Of a stretch of DNA of 64,000 nucleotides, positions 35,490 to 46,094 are shown one piece after another. The DNA is from Acorus gramineus (Eukaryota; Streptophyta; Magnoliopsida; Acorales; Acoraceae). Position 1 is the stretch's first letter; each line of letters begins with the position of its first letter. The notes beneath the pieces are model-generated. The model had not been told where the DNA came from, ran no database searches, and saw only the letters and a program-made list of their open reading frames with translations. A program made the position numbers and the translations under genes. The DNA lies in the NCBI GenBank assembly GCA_030737835.1, contig CM060855.1, positions 11,627,927-11,691,926 of the forward strand. The letters are read 5' to 3'.

Positions 35490-35993
35490 ATGGAAGTGCA
35501 TTGGCGCCCACCTCCTCACGATTGGTTGAAGATTAACATGGATGACTCTTTATCAAAAGACTGGAGTGGATATGGGGCAATTCTTCGCAATGAGGATACT
35601 CTTTCTCCAGGGTATCACTGGACCTTCCTTCCATCAATCTTCTCGAAGCTCAAAGCAATTGAGATGGGCATTTGGATGGCTATAAGTGCTGGCGTCACAA
35701 AACTATGGATCAAATCCAACTCCACCACTGCCCTTGCGTGGATCAAAGGCAATGGCTGCCGTCCATGGAGCTCGATTTGTTGTCTCCGTTGCATTCACCA
35801 AGGGTTAGACAATCTCACAGACTGGATTGCCACTCACATACATCACGAAGGGAACATTCCACCTGACCTCCTAGCCTCTCATCGCTCAGATAGAGGAGAA
35901 ACTATTCTCTTTCCTTCTAATGTCTGGACTGACTTGCAAGCTGCCATTGATCAAGATAAATCTGACATTCCTTATGTACGAAAAAAAGATTAA
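35490..35993 (+). pseudogene. LINE-derived RNase H domain fragment
   Basis: A 167-residue open frame starts with HWRPPPHDWLKINMDDSLSK, followed by GAILRN and a LKAIEMGIWMAI helix. This is the layout of the RNase H domain found at the 3' end of plant LINEs. The first acidic site is kept (NMDDS) and the Glu in AIEMG is kept, but the usual TDS position reads SNS, so a catalytic Asp is lost. No reverse transcriptase lies upstream. It is best read as the tail of a 5'-truncated LINE that has kept an open frame by chance or recency. Confidence 0.7.
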
Positions 35994-36984
35994 AGTCCTT
36001 TTCTTTGACATGTCTCTCTCCTGGATGCCCATGATGGTTTCTTAATTCAAAGGGATGCAGCTCGACCTGGATCATTCTTCCCTCCTTTGTATTAAGACTC
36101 CACCCTAAGCATTCCATTTTGTAAAGTCCATGTCACTTTTGTAAAGTTTTTTTTTCTCATACTGCAGTACAATTTGATTACCAATAATAATAATAAAAAG
36201 TGTTTACATGTCGCGCAAAGTCCATATTCTAGGAGTCATACTGTAACAAAAGTATTGCTATATTTTTTAGTGTTTCATATTGTTATGATTGTTATTCTAA
36301 TTGGTCCCAACTAGACCTCACCCTCATAAATGATACAATAAATCATTTTCACTTTTCAAGAACTTTGAAGATTCAGAGAAGTTATTTTGTCTTCATGGAG
36401 TCGCTGAGAAAGCTCCTCCCAAAATTGGGGCGGTACATAGACCGTGGAGCCAATGTGGGGACTGGTGTGCCGCAAGGAGATCCACAACGCTTTTGCCTTC
36501 CTGATATATGTGAGTGGCTTTCCGTTCTCTTAATCCTGAGGAGAACTATTCAAGAAGTTTGAAGCTTTGGAGTTATCTTCCAGCAGTCACCATCAATTTC
36601 AGCTCAGTGCTTGGTTCCATCATTGAGCAACCTTGTTTGGCCAGCTCCATAATGATTTGATGAGCCCAAAAAAGAAAAAGAAAAAAAAAGAGATGTTAAG
36701 GGTAATCTATAACCATGTACCTATATAAACTAGCATGATTCCACATACAAATTTAAGGGAGGTTTGGGATAGATTATCCATGTTTCATATGCCTTAATTT
36801 GACAAAAATAGTGATGTGTGTATAAGAAAATTAAAATGAAAACTATTTTGATAGCTATCTATTTCAAAATATATTTCAAAATATCAATCCACGATAGATA
36901 AAATGATGGTAGTATTCAAACTATAGAGTAAGGTTTATCGTTGCCTAATTAGGTTTGTTACATCACTTTGTTGATCAGACATGT
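35994..36984. other. LINE tail and unassigned DNA
   Basis: The first ~200 bases, ending in an AATAATAATAATAAAAAG run near 36184-36201, look like the LINE 3' tail. The rest is AT-rich. An open frame at 36365-36562 contains GVPQGDP, which recalls a reverse transcriptase motif, but its surroundings do not match, so no gene is called. Confidence 0.35.
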
Positions 36985-37500
36985 TGATGTAGCACGATCA
37001 TGGACCATTCAATCTAAGACCACCAAATGGACGATGATTGATGATTTGTAATTTTAATATTATTTGTTAGGTTTATTATATCATTTATGGATAATTAGGA
37101 TTGGTTAATATTTTTATATTTAGATATATTCAAATATGTTATGTATTTTTTATTTAGGATTCAGTTAATATTATATGATTTGAGAGATTTATTATTGAAA
37201 TTCTAGTTTGTTAGGATTTTCCACTCTATAAATAAACTCTGTAACATAAAATTAAGGGAGATTAGATTCTTGAAAATTTGAGATTATTCTCTTCATTAAA
37301 ATTCTCCTATTGTTATTGTTGTTCTTGGTAGAATAGCAGATTCATAGAAGTCCATTGTTTTGGGTGTTCTTAGGAATCAACAGATACGTTGAAGCCCATC
37401 GTCTTGGCATTCTTCGTGAAGAATCAACAGCGTCGTTGAAGTCTGCAGATCTTGCATCTTTGATCGGATCCGCAGAAGAGAGTAACCCCATATTGCATCA
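36985..37500 (+). repeat. 5' LTR of the short LTR element
   Basis: The LTR runs from TGATGTAGCACG to CATCA. TATAAATAAACTC near 37228 is a likely promoter TATA box. It differs from the 3' LTR by scattered substitutions (several percent by eye), so the insertion is not very recent. Confidence 0.88.
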
Positions 37501-38054
37501 GTTGGTATCAAAGCCAAGGTTATGACCACCGTCGTGAGCCACCGCCACCATCGAAAGCAACTGCCTCCGAGCACCGCCACTGCCATGCTGAGTTGCCATT
37601 GATGCTGTCGAGAGTCGCCGCCGCCACCGTTGCTGTCGTTCTATTCATTGAAAAGTTGCCACTGTCGAACCATCGCTTAATCCACCTCCATTAATTTCAT
37701 TCAATCAACCATCCTACAGCCATCCACGTGTATTTCCCCCATATCAACCAACCCACCCGCACTTCCTTCATATAAAAAAAAAAATTCATTCAAACCCCAC
37801 ACATCCAAGTTTTCATTCCAGAACACCAAATCTCACATATTGCTCCTTTCATTTTAGTCCACCATAGATTAAACAATATAATACCCATGCTACCGGGGAG
37901 ATCGAAAGAACACAAACGTAATCAGCTTTGATCGATTGAGTGTCCTTGAAGTTACACCATCAAAATTTAATGAATCATGTCATCAATTGCTCGTACTTCA
38001 TCACTAAATCGTTCAACTAAACTCGAGGACGAGTTTTTATAAAGAGAGAGAGAA

Positions 38055-38571
38055 TGATGCAGTACTATCATAGACCATTCGATCTAGGACCACCAAATGA
38101 ACGATTATTGATGATTTACAATTTTAATATTATTTGTTAGGTTTATCATATCTTTTATGGATAATTATGATTAGTTAATATTTTTATATTTAGATATATT
38201 CAGATATGTTTTGTATTTTTTATTTATGATTCAGTTAAGATTAGGTGATTTGAGATATTTATTGTTGAGATCCTTGTCAACTAGGATTCTCCACTCCATA
38301 AATAAATTCTATAAACATAAAATTAAGGGAGATTAGATTTTTAAAAATTTGAGATTATTCTCTTCATTAAAATTCTTCTATTGTCTTTGTTGTTCTTGGT
38401 AGAATAGCAAATTCATAGAAGTCCATCGTTTCTGGTATTCTTAGGAATCAACAGATACGTTGAAGCTCATCATTCTGGCATTCTTCGTGAAAAATCAACA
38501 GCGTCATTGGAGCCTGCAAATCTTGCATCTTTGAACGGATCCGCAGAAGAGCGTGACCCCATGCTACATCG
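38055..38571 (+). repeat. 3' LTR of the short LTR element
   Basis: It begins TGATGCAGTACT and ends CATCG, where the final base of the canonical CA end has changed. It is followed directly by the CATGT target duplication. Confidence 0.88.
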
Positions 38572-38576
38572 CATGT

Positions 38577-39357
38577 AGCACAAGAAAAAGTATCATTATC
38601 AGTTGAGATGTTCTTAGTAAATTAATGAAATTGAAGCCATGGCTGTTAAGTATATAATTAATGTGCATTTCTTGGTTGGCTTCAATTCGTGGAGCAATCT
38701 TGGGACTGGAACCGTGTGCATGAACGGGTAAACGCAGCCATGGTGTGGCTCGAGCTCGACTCAACTACGGTGGCTGCGTCGATTCAAGGAATGGAAGGTG
38801 ACCCATATCGATCTTTCGAGAAGCTAATGGCCAAATAGATATTTTGGCACGGCCATCCCACATTAACAATCACAACCTCACCAGAATCTGATGTGGTGCT
38901 TTCCAAGAAAACAAAAGATGGGACAGAGTGGAAGAACAAAATAGTCATGAATCATGGCCTACAATGGCAGATGAAACATTTTGTGAAGCCTCCCAACAGC
39001 CTGCTGTTAACAACTATGCTATATGTTCACTTGACACTAATAGCCAATTTAGCTTTCATTCTCATTTTACTTCCGGTGAAACTTTGAAGAAAATTGCATT
39101 TGGAATTCTGGATATCCATGACAAATTGCAACATATGTGACAAACAAGTACTCTAATAATTAAGAAACACTCTCACTTTATTTGACACACACATGATCAA
39201 ACATGCTTGCTCACTTTAAATAATTTTATGTTATCTATGCATACACCATGATTGAATCACACATATATGGATTCTCCAGATCTTCAACACACAGAATTTT
39301 ATCACCATTTCCACTAGACACACAATACTAGTAAAATCTAAAGCCAAACTCCATATA
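38577..39357. other. Unassigned DNA, possible RNase H-like LINE scrap
   Basis: A + frame at 38689-38838 reads AAMVWLELDSTTVAAS, similar in style to the RNase H core strand (WLETDSTT) of plant LINEs, then stops. The following 250 bases have an open frame but no recognised motif. The segment from about 39150 is downstream of patatin gene C. Confidence 0.3.
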
Positions 39358-40523
39358 TCAAGCGGTAGCATTAGTCTTTGGTTCCCTTTTTTTTTTCTCC
39401 ATGGATAAGAGATTTGCAAAACGAGTCAAGGCTTCTGCGTTGGTCTCCTCCTTCCCTTTGATTTTGACGGGTGTGTATTGCCCCGTCTCCAAATTCACTC
39501 GTGATACCTGTTTCTTTAACAGATCTTGGCCGATGTTCATAAGATAATGCATGTTCTCCTCTGTTGATATATCCACCGAAGCTGCAGCGGGCTTCAAATT
39601 ATCATACTACAACAACCATCAATTATTAGGGGGGAATGTTTAATCATCATTAAGTAGCTAGGTTAAGAAGTAACTATGCTTTTTAACTCACTTGAATTCT
39701 TAAGTAGTTATCCTCACACCCGAGCATCTGAAATAGGATGGATGTGTAGAAGTCGACCATGTCTGCATTAGATTCAGAGAAGCAGTCAATTATTGGATTC
39801 GAGCCATTTTGGTAGAGCCACCCGATCAGTCCCCATTTGGCGGCCATAGGCGCTTCGAAATTGTTCCCCTTGGTGAAACCTGTCCCAAGAGAGATCACCA
39901 GCACCTTCACACTGTCTATAGGCTTCATAGATGGATTCGAGGTGCCATTTTCCTTTAGTATCTTCTTCATCATCTCGCCAATGGCCAACGATGTCTATGA
40001 TAACACTTCAATTCGATTAGTCAGTAGGTACCAAAAATAGTTGATGTTGAATTTTGCTCAAGCTCAAGAATTAGCAATATGTCTCACCGGATTGTTTGCA
40101 GCGACTCCACCATCAATTAGATTGTAGCTCCTTGGATTGCCTGTCTTGTTTTTAACTACGAAATTGTGGGCTGGAAGATATGTTGGGGCTGCAGAGGTGC
40201 TTATGCATACGTCCGATAATTTAGGGTTCTTTTCTGGATTGGAATTGGCCTATATTGCATATAAAACATGCACATCAGAGAGAATGAGTTTTATGGATCA
40301 TTGGTAAAGAAAAGAACTAGTACTTCCACTACTACCACCACTACTGTGAAGAATTGGCCTGTCTTACATCATCAGTAGTGAAGATGGTTGGTTGCAGAAG
40401 CTTGATGTCGAAGGAAGGGATGACGATGTTTGTCAGTGTCTTGTTTAAGGGAGTATCACCCAGTTTTTCTTTAACCAGGCTTTGCAAGTACTTTCCATCA
40501 TATTTAGGCCCTCTGATTCTTAT

Positions 40524-40817
40524 TGGAGTTATTGGATAGGCCTGTTGTTGGGCCTATTCCCGGAGGCCCGGGGGTTGGGGGGCAACGCCCCCCATGGGCC
40601 GCAGGCCCCCCCGGGCCGGAGGGAATAGGCCCAACAACAGGCCCATGTGGGGAATCACCGATTGTGGGCGTACGGGGGTTCGGGGGCAGCGCCCCCGACT
40701 CGAATTTTTGTCATGGGTATTTTGGTCTTTTTCTGTTTTAGGGTTTGTACATCTTGTAACTATATAAGGGACCTTTCGGCCTCCATTACTAAAAATACAT
40801 TATTTCATTTATTTCTT
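40524..40817 (+). repeat. 5' LTR of the copia element, with GC-rich hairpin
   Basis: The 294-bp LTR starts TGGAGTTATTGG. A 23-bp arm at 40539-40561 is perfectly inverted at 40621-40643, enclosing further GC-rich hairpins (GGGGGGCAACGCCCCCC at 40576-40592). The TATA box TATATAAGG begins at 40761. The 3' LTR lacks the second arm of the large hairpin. Confidence 0.88.
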
Positions 40818-40932
40818 CTTGGTATCAGAGCCACAAAGAAACCCTAGGGTTTCACGATTTTTTTTTTTCCATCACGGGTCGTGGTGATCTCTATTATCTT
40901 TTCCTCTCTCGGGTCGAGATTTGAGGTTCGCA

Positions 40933-43083
40933 ATGGACAAAACGCCGAAAGACCCCACGCCACTGTCGGGTGTGGAGATCAAGGACACCACCATTCCGTT
41001 AGGGCACAATTCTCATGCTCAACGGATTACCACCGTGCTTCTTGATGGACGAAATTATCCGTCCTGGTCGCGTTCTGTTCGATTATATTTGGGTAGTCGA
41101 GGTATGTCAGGCCTTCTTCTTGGCACCATTAACAAGCCAGCAGAAACCGATACGACTTTCAATCAGTGGGAGATCAACAACTGTACGGTTCTAGGTTGGC
41201 TTTTCAACTCCATGGAGACCCGGATCTACAATATGTTCATGTATCATGATACGGTCGACTCTCTATGGGCTGCGTTGAAGAAGACCTATGGTCATGCCAG
41301 GAATGACTCACGGATCTATGAGTTGTACAAGGATATTGCCCAGGCCACCCAAGGTACCCAATCAGTTACCGATTATTTTGGATTTCTGCAGGCTCGTTGG
41401 GAGGAACTTGCCCACTATGAGCCTCTCTCGGAGTTGCCTAAGGAGGCTGCCACGATTGTGGTTGGCCGACTACAACGCCAACAGACATATGCGTTTCTTA
41501 TGGGCCTTCGATCAGAGTTCGAATCTCTTCGTGTTCAGATCTTGAATACCACACCACTTCCTTCTCTATTCGAGGCATTTGCTATTATTGAGGGTGATGA
41601 GCATCGCCGTCAGATCTCTTCCTCAGCGACCACTAGAACCCTCGGCGATCAGATGGCATTGGCGGCCACTTCTGGATATGACTCTCGCGGCCACGGGGAT
41701 AGTGGTCGCGGTCGTGGTCGTGGTCGTGGACGTGGACGCGGCAATATTGTGACTTGTGGCCACTGTGGAAAAACAGGTCATGAAAAAGTCAGATGTTTTA
41801 TTCTGTACCCACACTTGATGCGATCTCACAATGTTGGAGCTACTTCGTCTGCCCCTCGTGCTGCTGTTGCTGATGCCTTGGTTCCGGGTGATGCCCCCTC
41901 TGCTCCATCTGGGTCCTTTGATATGCGTAATATTCAGAACCATATTGATGCTATGGTTCGGGAGAGTCTTGCCTCTCATGTCTCTCATGCTGGTCTCTCT
42001 AATGCTGGTCCAACATCCTCTGCTGCTTCTTCCTCTACCTCAGGTATCCCCTCCGCCTACCATGTTAACCAATCAGGGTCTCCTACTTGGGTCATTGATT
42101 CAGGCGCTACAGAACACATGTCTGGTGAGTCTCGATTGTTTGTTCCCTTGACATCACCTTCTATACACAGAGAGGTACGCCTTGCTGATGGCTCACTTAC
42201 ACCTGTCATCAGTAAGGGTACCGTTCCTTTATCTTCCTCTTTATCATTACACTCTGTGTTACATGTTCCCAATCTTGCTCTTAACCTTCTTTCTGTTAGC
42301 CAATTGACTAAGGCTTTAAACTGTTCAGTGATTTTTTACCCTGATCATTGCGTTTTTCAGGACCTGAGTACACGGAGGATTTTTGGCAAGGGGTATGAGA
42401 GAGATGGCCTTTACGTCTTCGGAGAACCACCCACCACGGCCCATGCTTCCATTTTGTCCACTGATCATTCGCATAGTTTTTCTTTACAATCTCTAGATTT
42501 ATGGCATGCTCGTTTAGGACATGCCAATTTTCAGCATCTATGTTCTTTATTTCCTACTTTTCGCTCTTCATGTAAGACTCATAAATTTCAATGTGCTGTG
42601 TGTGAGCTTTCTAAACATACCCGTACTACTTATATTTCTCGTATGAATAAAGCTTCTGGGTTGTTTGATTTGATTCATTCTGATGTGTGGGGTCCCTCTC
42701 CTGTTACTGCTTTTGGTGGTCATAGATATTACTTGACATTCATTGATGATTTTTCTAGATATACTTGGGTTTATCTTCTTAAATCTCGGTCTGAGGTATC
42801 CTCTCAGTGTATTAATTTTTTACGCATGATTAAAACACAGTTTAACATTACTGTCAAGAGTATCAGGTCTGATAATGGGGGGGAGTATGTCTCGGATTCT
42901 TTTCGGTCTCATTTGAATGAGTTGGGAATCCTTCAACAGTTGACTTGTCCATATACACCTGAGCAGAATGGGGTGGCGGAACGCAAGAATCGTCATCTCA
43001 TGAATGTGGTTCGTTGTCTCCTTCGAGGAATGAGTGTTCCAAAGTCCTATTGGAGTATGACAGTCCTCACTGCTGCTTTTTGA
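40933..43083 (+). CDS. Copia gag-protease-integrase ORF (716 aa, ends at a frameshift)
   Basis: Starting at the first ATG after the primer site, the frame encodes the copia Gag region (UBN2/Retrotran_gag type), then a Gly-Arg repeat and a zinc knuckle CGHCGKTGHEKVRC near residue 275. The aspartic protease motif WVIDSGATEHMSG is near residue 389. Integrase follows: the zinc-binding WHARLGH...C..C near residue 525-560, and catalytic Asp, Asp and Glu in HSDVWG, SDNGGE and NGVAERKNR (about residues 583-682). The frame ends at a TGA at 43081-43083, where a run of five T replaces the six expected; the pol frame continues one base over. This looks like a simple inactivating deletion rather than programmed frameshifting, since copia elements normally use one ORF. 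Confidence 0.9.
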   Translation: MDKTPKDPTPLSGVEIKDTTIPLGHNSHAQRITTVLLDGRNYPSWSRSVRLYLGSRGMSGLLLGTINKPAETDTTFNQWEINNCTVLGWLFNSMETRIYNMFMYHDTVDSLWAALKKTYGHARNDSRIYELYKDIAQATQGTQSVTDYFGFLQARWEELAHYEPLSELPKEAATIVVGRLQRQQTYAFLMGLRSEFESLRVQILNTTPLPSLFEAFAIIEGDEHRRQISSSATTRTLGDQMALAATSGYDSRGHGDSGRGRGRGRGRGRGNIVTCGHCGKTGHEKVRCFILYPHLMRSHNVGATSSAPRAAVADALVPGDAPSAPSGSFDMRNIQNHIDAMVRESLASHVSHAGLSNAGPTSSAASSSTSGIPSAYHVNQSGSPTWVIDSGATEHMSGESRLFVPLTSPSIHREVRLADGSLTPVISKGTVPLSSSLSLHSVLHVPNLALNLLSVSQLTKALNCSVIFYPDHCVFQDLSTRRIFGKGYERDGLYVFGEPPTTAHASILSTDHSHSFSLQSLDLWHARLGHANFQHLCSLFPTFRSSCKTHKFQCAVCELSKHTRTTYISRMNKASGLFDLIHSDVWGPSPVTAFGGHRYYLTFIDDFSRYTWVYLLKSRSEVSSQCINFLRMIKTQFNITVKSIRSDNGGEYVSDSFRSHLNELGILQQLTCPYTPEQNGVAERKNRHLMNVVRCLLRGMSVPKSYWSMTVLTAAF

Positions 43084-45293
43084 TTAATCGGACTCCCAAT
43101 CGTACTTTAGGAGGTCAAGTTCCCTTCCATGTTTTGTATCCCAGTCGTACTCTTTTCCCCATCACTCCTCGAGTCTTTGGGTGTACTTGTTTTGTTCAGG
43201 ATAGGGGACCCTCACGCACCAAGCTTGATGATAAGTCTATACGTTGTGTTTTCCTTGGTTATTCCACCATGTCCAAAGGATATAGATGCTATGATCCTAT
43301 TTCTCGGAGATTGTTCCATTCCCTTGATGTTACATTTTTTGAGGATGTGCCATATTTTTCTGACACGGTTCTGCAACATTCTTCTTCACCAGTTCGACCG
43401 GCATCATTTTTTCAGCCATTGCCTTTGCCACAGCCACAGTCATCACCACCACAGTCGTTCCATCCACAGTCATCACCACCACAGTCTCCTCTTATTGTAT
43501 ACACTCGTAGACCTCGACCACCTCTCTCTCCTGCTCACTTGTCGACATCCTCCTCGGACTCAGGTATATCCTCTTCCTTGATCACTCCATATTCTGTTTC
43601 TGATTTGCCTCCATCTGACTCTGATGTACCTATTGCTCTTCGCAAAGGTCGTCGGAGTTGTGTCACTGCTCATCCTCTTGCCCAGTTTGTTTCTTATCAG
43701 GGACTTTCAGATTCCTACAGAGCTTACCTAGCTGCTACATCGTCTATCCGTATTCCTCGTACTGTAATTGAGGCATTACAGGATCCTCTTTGGACCGCCG
43801 CTATGACCGCAGAGATGGATGCCTTGCAGAAAAATCATACGTGGGCGTTAGTTGATCTTCCACCAGGGGAGAGAACTGTTGGTTGTCGATGGGTTTTCAC
43901 AGTAAAATACAAGGCTGATGGGGCTGTTGAGCGCTATAAGGCACGCCTTGTTGCAAAAGGTTTCACTCAGACTCCAGGGAAGGATTTCCATGCTACATTT
44001 GCTCCTGTTGCCAAGCTGACTACCGTTCGGCTTCTTATCTCTCTTGCTGCTTGTCACAACTGGCCTCTTCATCAGATGGATGTGAAGAATGCTTTTCTTC
44101 ATGGCGACTTGACAGAGAAAATTTATATGGATCCTCCGCCTGGTTTTCGTCTTCAGGGGGAGTATTCCGGGAAGGTCTGTCTTCTTCTCAAGTCTCTATA
44201 TGGACTGAAGCAATCACCGAGAGCATGGTTTCAAAGATTCAGTGTAATCATTCTCTCTCTTGGATTCACTCGTTGTCATGCTGATCATACTTGCTTCATT
44301 CGTCGAAGTAATGGACGGTGCACCATTGTTCTAGTTTACGTGGATGATATCATTATCACAGGAGATGATGCTGATTACATTGTTAGAGTGAAGACTGAGC
44401 TTGGACATGCGTTTGATGTGAAGGATTTAGGTCCTCTTCGGTATTTTTTGGGGATTGAGATTGCTCGCTCACGCCATGGTATTTCACTCTCCCAGCGAAA
44501 ATACACTCTTGACCTTCTTGAGGATACCGGTATGCTTGGATGTCGCCCTGCCACTTCTCCTATGGACCAGAACCATCGCCTTCATGTTGAATCAGGCGAC
44601 CTTCTACCAGATCCTTCTTTGTATCAGCGTCTAGTGGGACGTTTGATTTACTTGACGAATACTAGACCTGATTTGACTTTTGCTGTCAGCGTGGTGAGTC
44701 AATTCATGCATGCCCCACGGACTTCTCACCTAGATGCTGTTTACCGGATTCTTCGATACTTGAAGTCATGCCCAGGTCTTGGCTTATTCTATGCTACTAG
44801 TGCTCAGCCTATCATTTCTTGTTACACTGATGCAGATTATGCTGGTTCACTCACTGATCGTCGATCCACCTCCGGTTTTTGTACTTTCCATGGGGACAAC
44901 CTCATTTCCTGGAAAAGTAAAAAACAGAGTGTTGTCTCTCGTTCTTCTGCTGAGGCAGAATATCGTGCCATGGCCCAAGGCACATGTGAGATCATTTGGT
45001 TGCGCTCTCTTTTGACAGAGTTGGGATTCCCTGTAGCTGGTTCATCTACTTTGTTTTGTGATAACCGATCTGCCATTATGCTTGCCTCAGACTCAGTTCT
45101 TCATGAGCGGACCAAACACATTGAGGTTGACATTCACTTTCTTCGAGAGAAAGTACAGTCAGGCGCCATTGACACAGCATTTGTCTCTTCCAACGAGCAA
45201 CTTGCTGATATGTTCACCAAATCCGTTGGTCCCTCTGTTCTTCGTTCTAGCTTGATCAAGTTGGGCTTGCTTGATATCTTCGCTCCAACTTGA
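43084..45293 (+). CDS. Copia integrase C-terminus, reverse transcriptase and RNase H ORF
   Basis: In the shifted frame the integrase C-terminal region continues (LINRTPNRTLGG, then FLGYSTMSKGYRCYDP), followed by a Ser/Pro/His-rich linker. Reverse transcriptase covers roughly 43790-44520, with the motifs WVFTVKYKADG, MDVKNAFLHGDL and the active-site YVDD at 44338-44349. RNase H (about 44820-45230) has YTDADYAGS, the SSAEAEYRA helix, FCDNRSA and the terminal LADMFTKSVG typical of copia. The frame is open to a TGA at 45291-45293, just before the polypurine tract. An upstream overlapping open stretch from 43014 exists, but its first residues are out-of-frame integrase DNA. It has no initiation signal of its own, so it is probably not translated. 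Confidence 0.9.
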
Positions 45294-45303
45294 GGGGGAG
45301 TAT

Positions 45304-45589
45304 TGGAGTTATTGGATAGGCCTGTTGTTGGGCCTATTCCCGGAGGCCCGGGGGTTGGGGGGCAACGCCCCCCATGGGCCGAAGGCCCCCCCCGGGCCGG
45401 AATCACCAAAATACCCATGTGGGGAATCACCGATTGTAGGCGTACGGGGGTTCGGGGGCAGCGCCCCCGACTCGAATTTTTGTCATGGGTATTTTGGTCT
45501 TTTTCTGTTTTAGAGTTTATACATCTTGTAACTATACAAGGGACCTTTTGGCCTCCATTACGTAATATATATTATTCCATTTATTTCTT
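45304..45589 (+). repeat. 3' LTR of the copia element
   Basis: It matches the 5' LTR apart from about ten substitutions and one replaced segment: where the 5' LTR has the returning hairpin arm, this LTR reads AATCACCAAAATACC. The TATA box is altered to TATACAAGG. The divergence suggests an insertion that is young but not brand new. Confidence 0.88.
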
Positions 45590-45594
45590 CTTAT

Positions 45595-45615
45595 ATATCA
45601 AAAGGAGCAAGTCAC
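45595..45615 (-). other. Truncated intron 2 of patatin gene C
   Basis: On the minus strand exon 2 ends at 45616 with a normal GT donor, but after GTGACTTGCTCCTTTTGATA the copia target duplication starts. Gene D has the same opening, followed by 220 further bases before its acceptor, so most of the intron is missing here. Confidence 0.7.
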
Positions 45616-46084
45616 CATTTCTGAGGGAAGATCTTGGGGCAGTGTTCAAGGTAGAATTTCACGATATCCTTGGCGGCATAGAGAGGCCGCTTGTTATTGC
45701 CTGGGGAGGTGATCATTGCGGTTACTAGACCACCAGTGCTCGTCCCTGCGATCACATCAAAGTAGTCTGCGAGCCTCACACGCTCTCCATCCAAGTCCTG
45801 TATTATGCAACCACACGTTGATTAATTGAGTGGTCATACAAGTAACTAAATTATAGAAAACCAACAAAATCACAGTGTCATTAATTTACTTGGAGCTTAG
45901 ATTCGAGAAAATCAAGGATGACCCCTGGGATAATTCCCCTGACACCCCCACCGTCAATGCTAAGAATGGTGATCATCTTTTGAAGGGAAGGAGGAGTCGT
46001 CTCGACGACAGTGCCCATAATGAAGGAGCAAAGTTGAGGAAGATATAGGTTGTTTGTGTTATGGATCAAAATCAATTTGGGGTG

Positions 46085-46094
46085 CTATTTATAG
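46085..46094 (-). promoter_or_regulatory. TATA box of patatin gene C
   Basis: CTATAAATAG on the minus strand lies about 70 bases before the exon 1 ATG. Upstream, CTTGGATCCAAGAGA is shared with the gene D promoter, so the promoter is a duplicate of gene D's. Confidence 0.65.

Larger units (their letters stand above)
36985..38571 (+). mobile_element. Short non-autonomous LTR retrotransposon (TRIM/LARD-like), 1.59 kb
   Basis: Two LTRs of about 516 bp bracket only 554 bp of interior. CATGT flanks both sides (36980-36984 and 38572-38576). A primer binding site TGGTATCAAAGCC complementary to initiator tRNA-Met starts at 37503, and a purine-rich tract AAAGAGAGAGAGAA precedes the 3' LTR. The interior begins with a short ATG frame (ATGACCACC near 37521) that soon stops, and otherwise has no gag or pol. 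The interior's CTCGAGGACGAG phrase just before the 3' LTR resembles gypsy-type elements, so this may be a deletion derivative of a gypsy family. Confidence 0.88.
40524..45589 (+). mobile_element. Ty1/copia LTR retrotransposon, 5.07 kb, nearly complete
   Basis: The LTRs (40524-40817 and 45304-45589) enclose gag, protease, integrase, reverse transcriptase and RNase H in copia order. TGGTATCAGAGCC at 40820 is an initiator tRNA-Met primer binding site, and GAGGGGGAG just before 45304 is the polypurine tract. CTTAT flanks both ends (40519-40523 and 45590-45594) as the target duplication, although the LTR 3' limit is uncertain by a few bases. The coding region is open apart from one single-base frameshift in integrase. 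It sits antisense to the host patatin gene C. Confidence 0.93.
39358..46018 (-). pseudogene. PLP2: Patatin-like gene C, disrupted in exon 3 by a copia element
   Basis: Minus-strand exons match genes A and D: exon 1 46018-45890 (DGGGVRG loop), exon 2 45797-45616 (intact GTSTG), exon 3 remnant 40523-40368, exon 4 40249-40088 (intact [10 protein letters not shown]), exon 5 39994-39692, exon 6 39606-39358. All surviving exons keep frame and splice sites, so death is recent. A 5.07-kb copia element separates exons 2 and 3. Between exon 2 and the element only about 24 bases of intron 2 remain, and the first 30-40 bases of exon 3 are absent, so a deletion preceded or accompanied the insertion. Exon 6 diverges at its end (VKIKGKEETN) and starts YDNLK instead of DDTLTG. 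Without exon 3's start it cannot encode a full protein. Confidence 0.9.

Noticed and set aside
36365-36562. GVPQGDP motif as reverse transcriptase
   Set aside because: The residues around it do not match RT domain 5, and no YxDD motif or other domain follows.
40820-40833. tRNA-like TGGTATCAGAGCC as a tRNA gene fragment
   Set aside because: It is the retrotransposon primer binding site directly after the LTR; no tRNA fold surrounds it.
43014-43083. Independent start codon for a second copia protein
   Set aside because: The overlap encodes out-of-frame integrase DNA; real homology starts only after the one-base frameshift.
43129-43581. 150-residue His/Ser-rich frame
   Set aside because: It is a frame shadow of the copia linker region.
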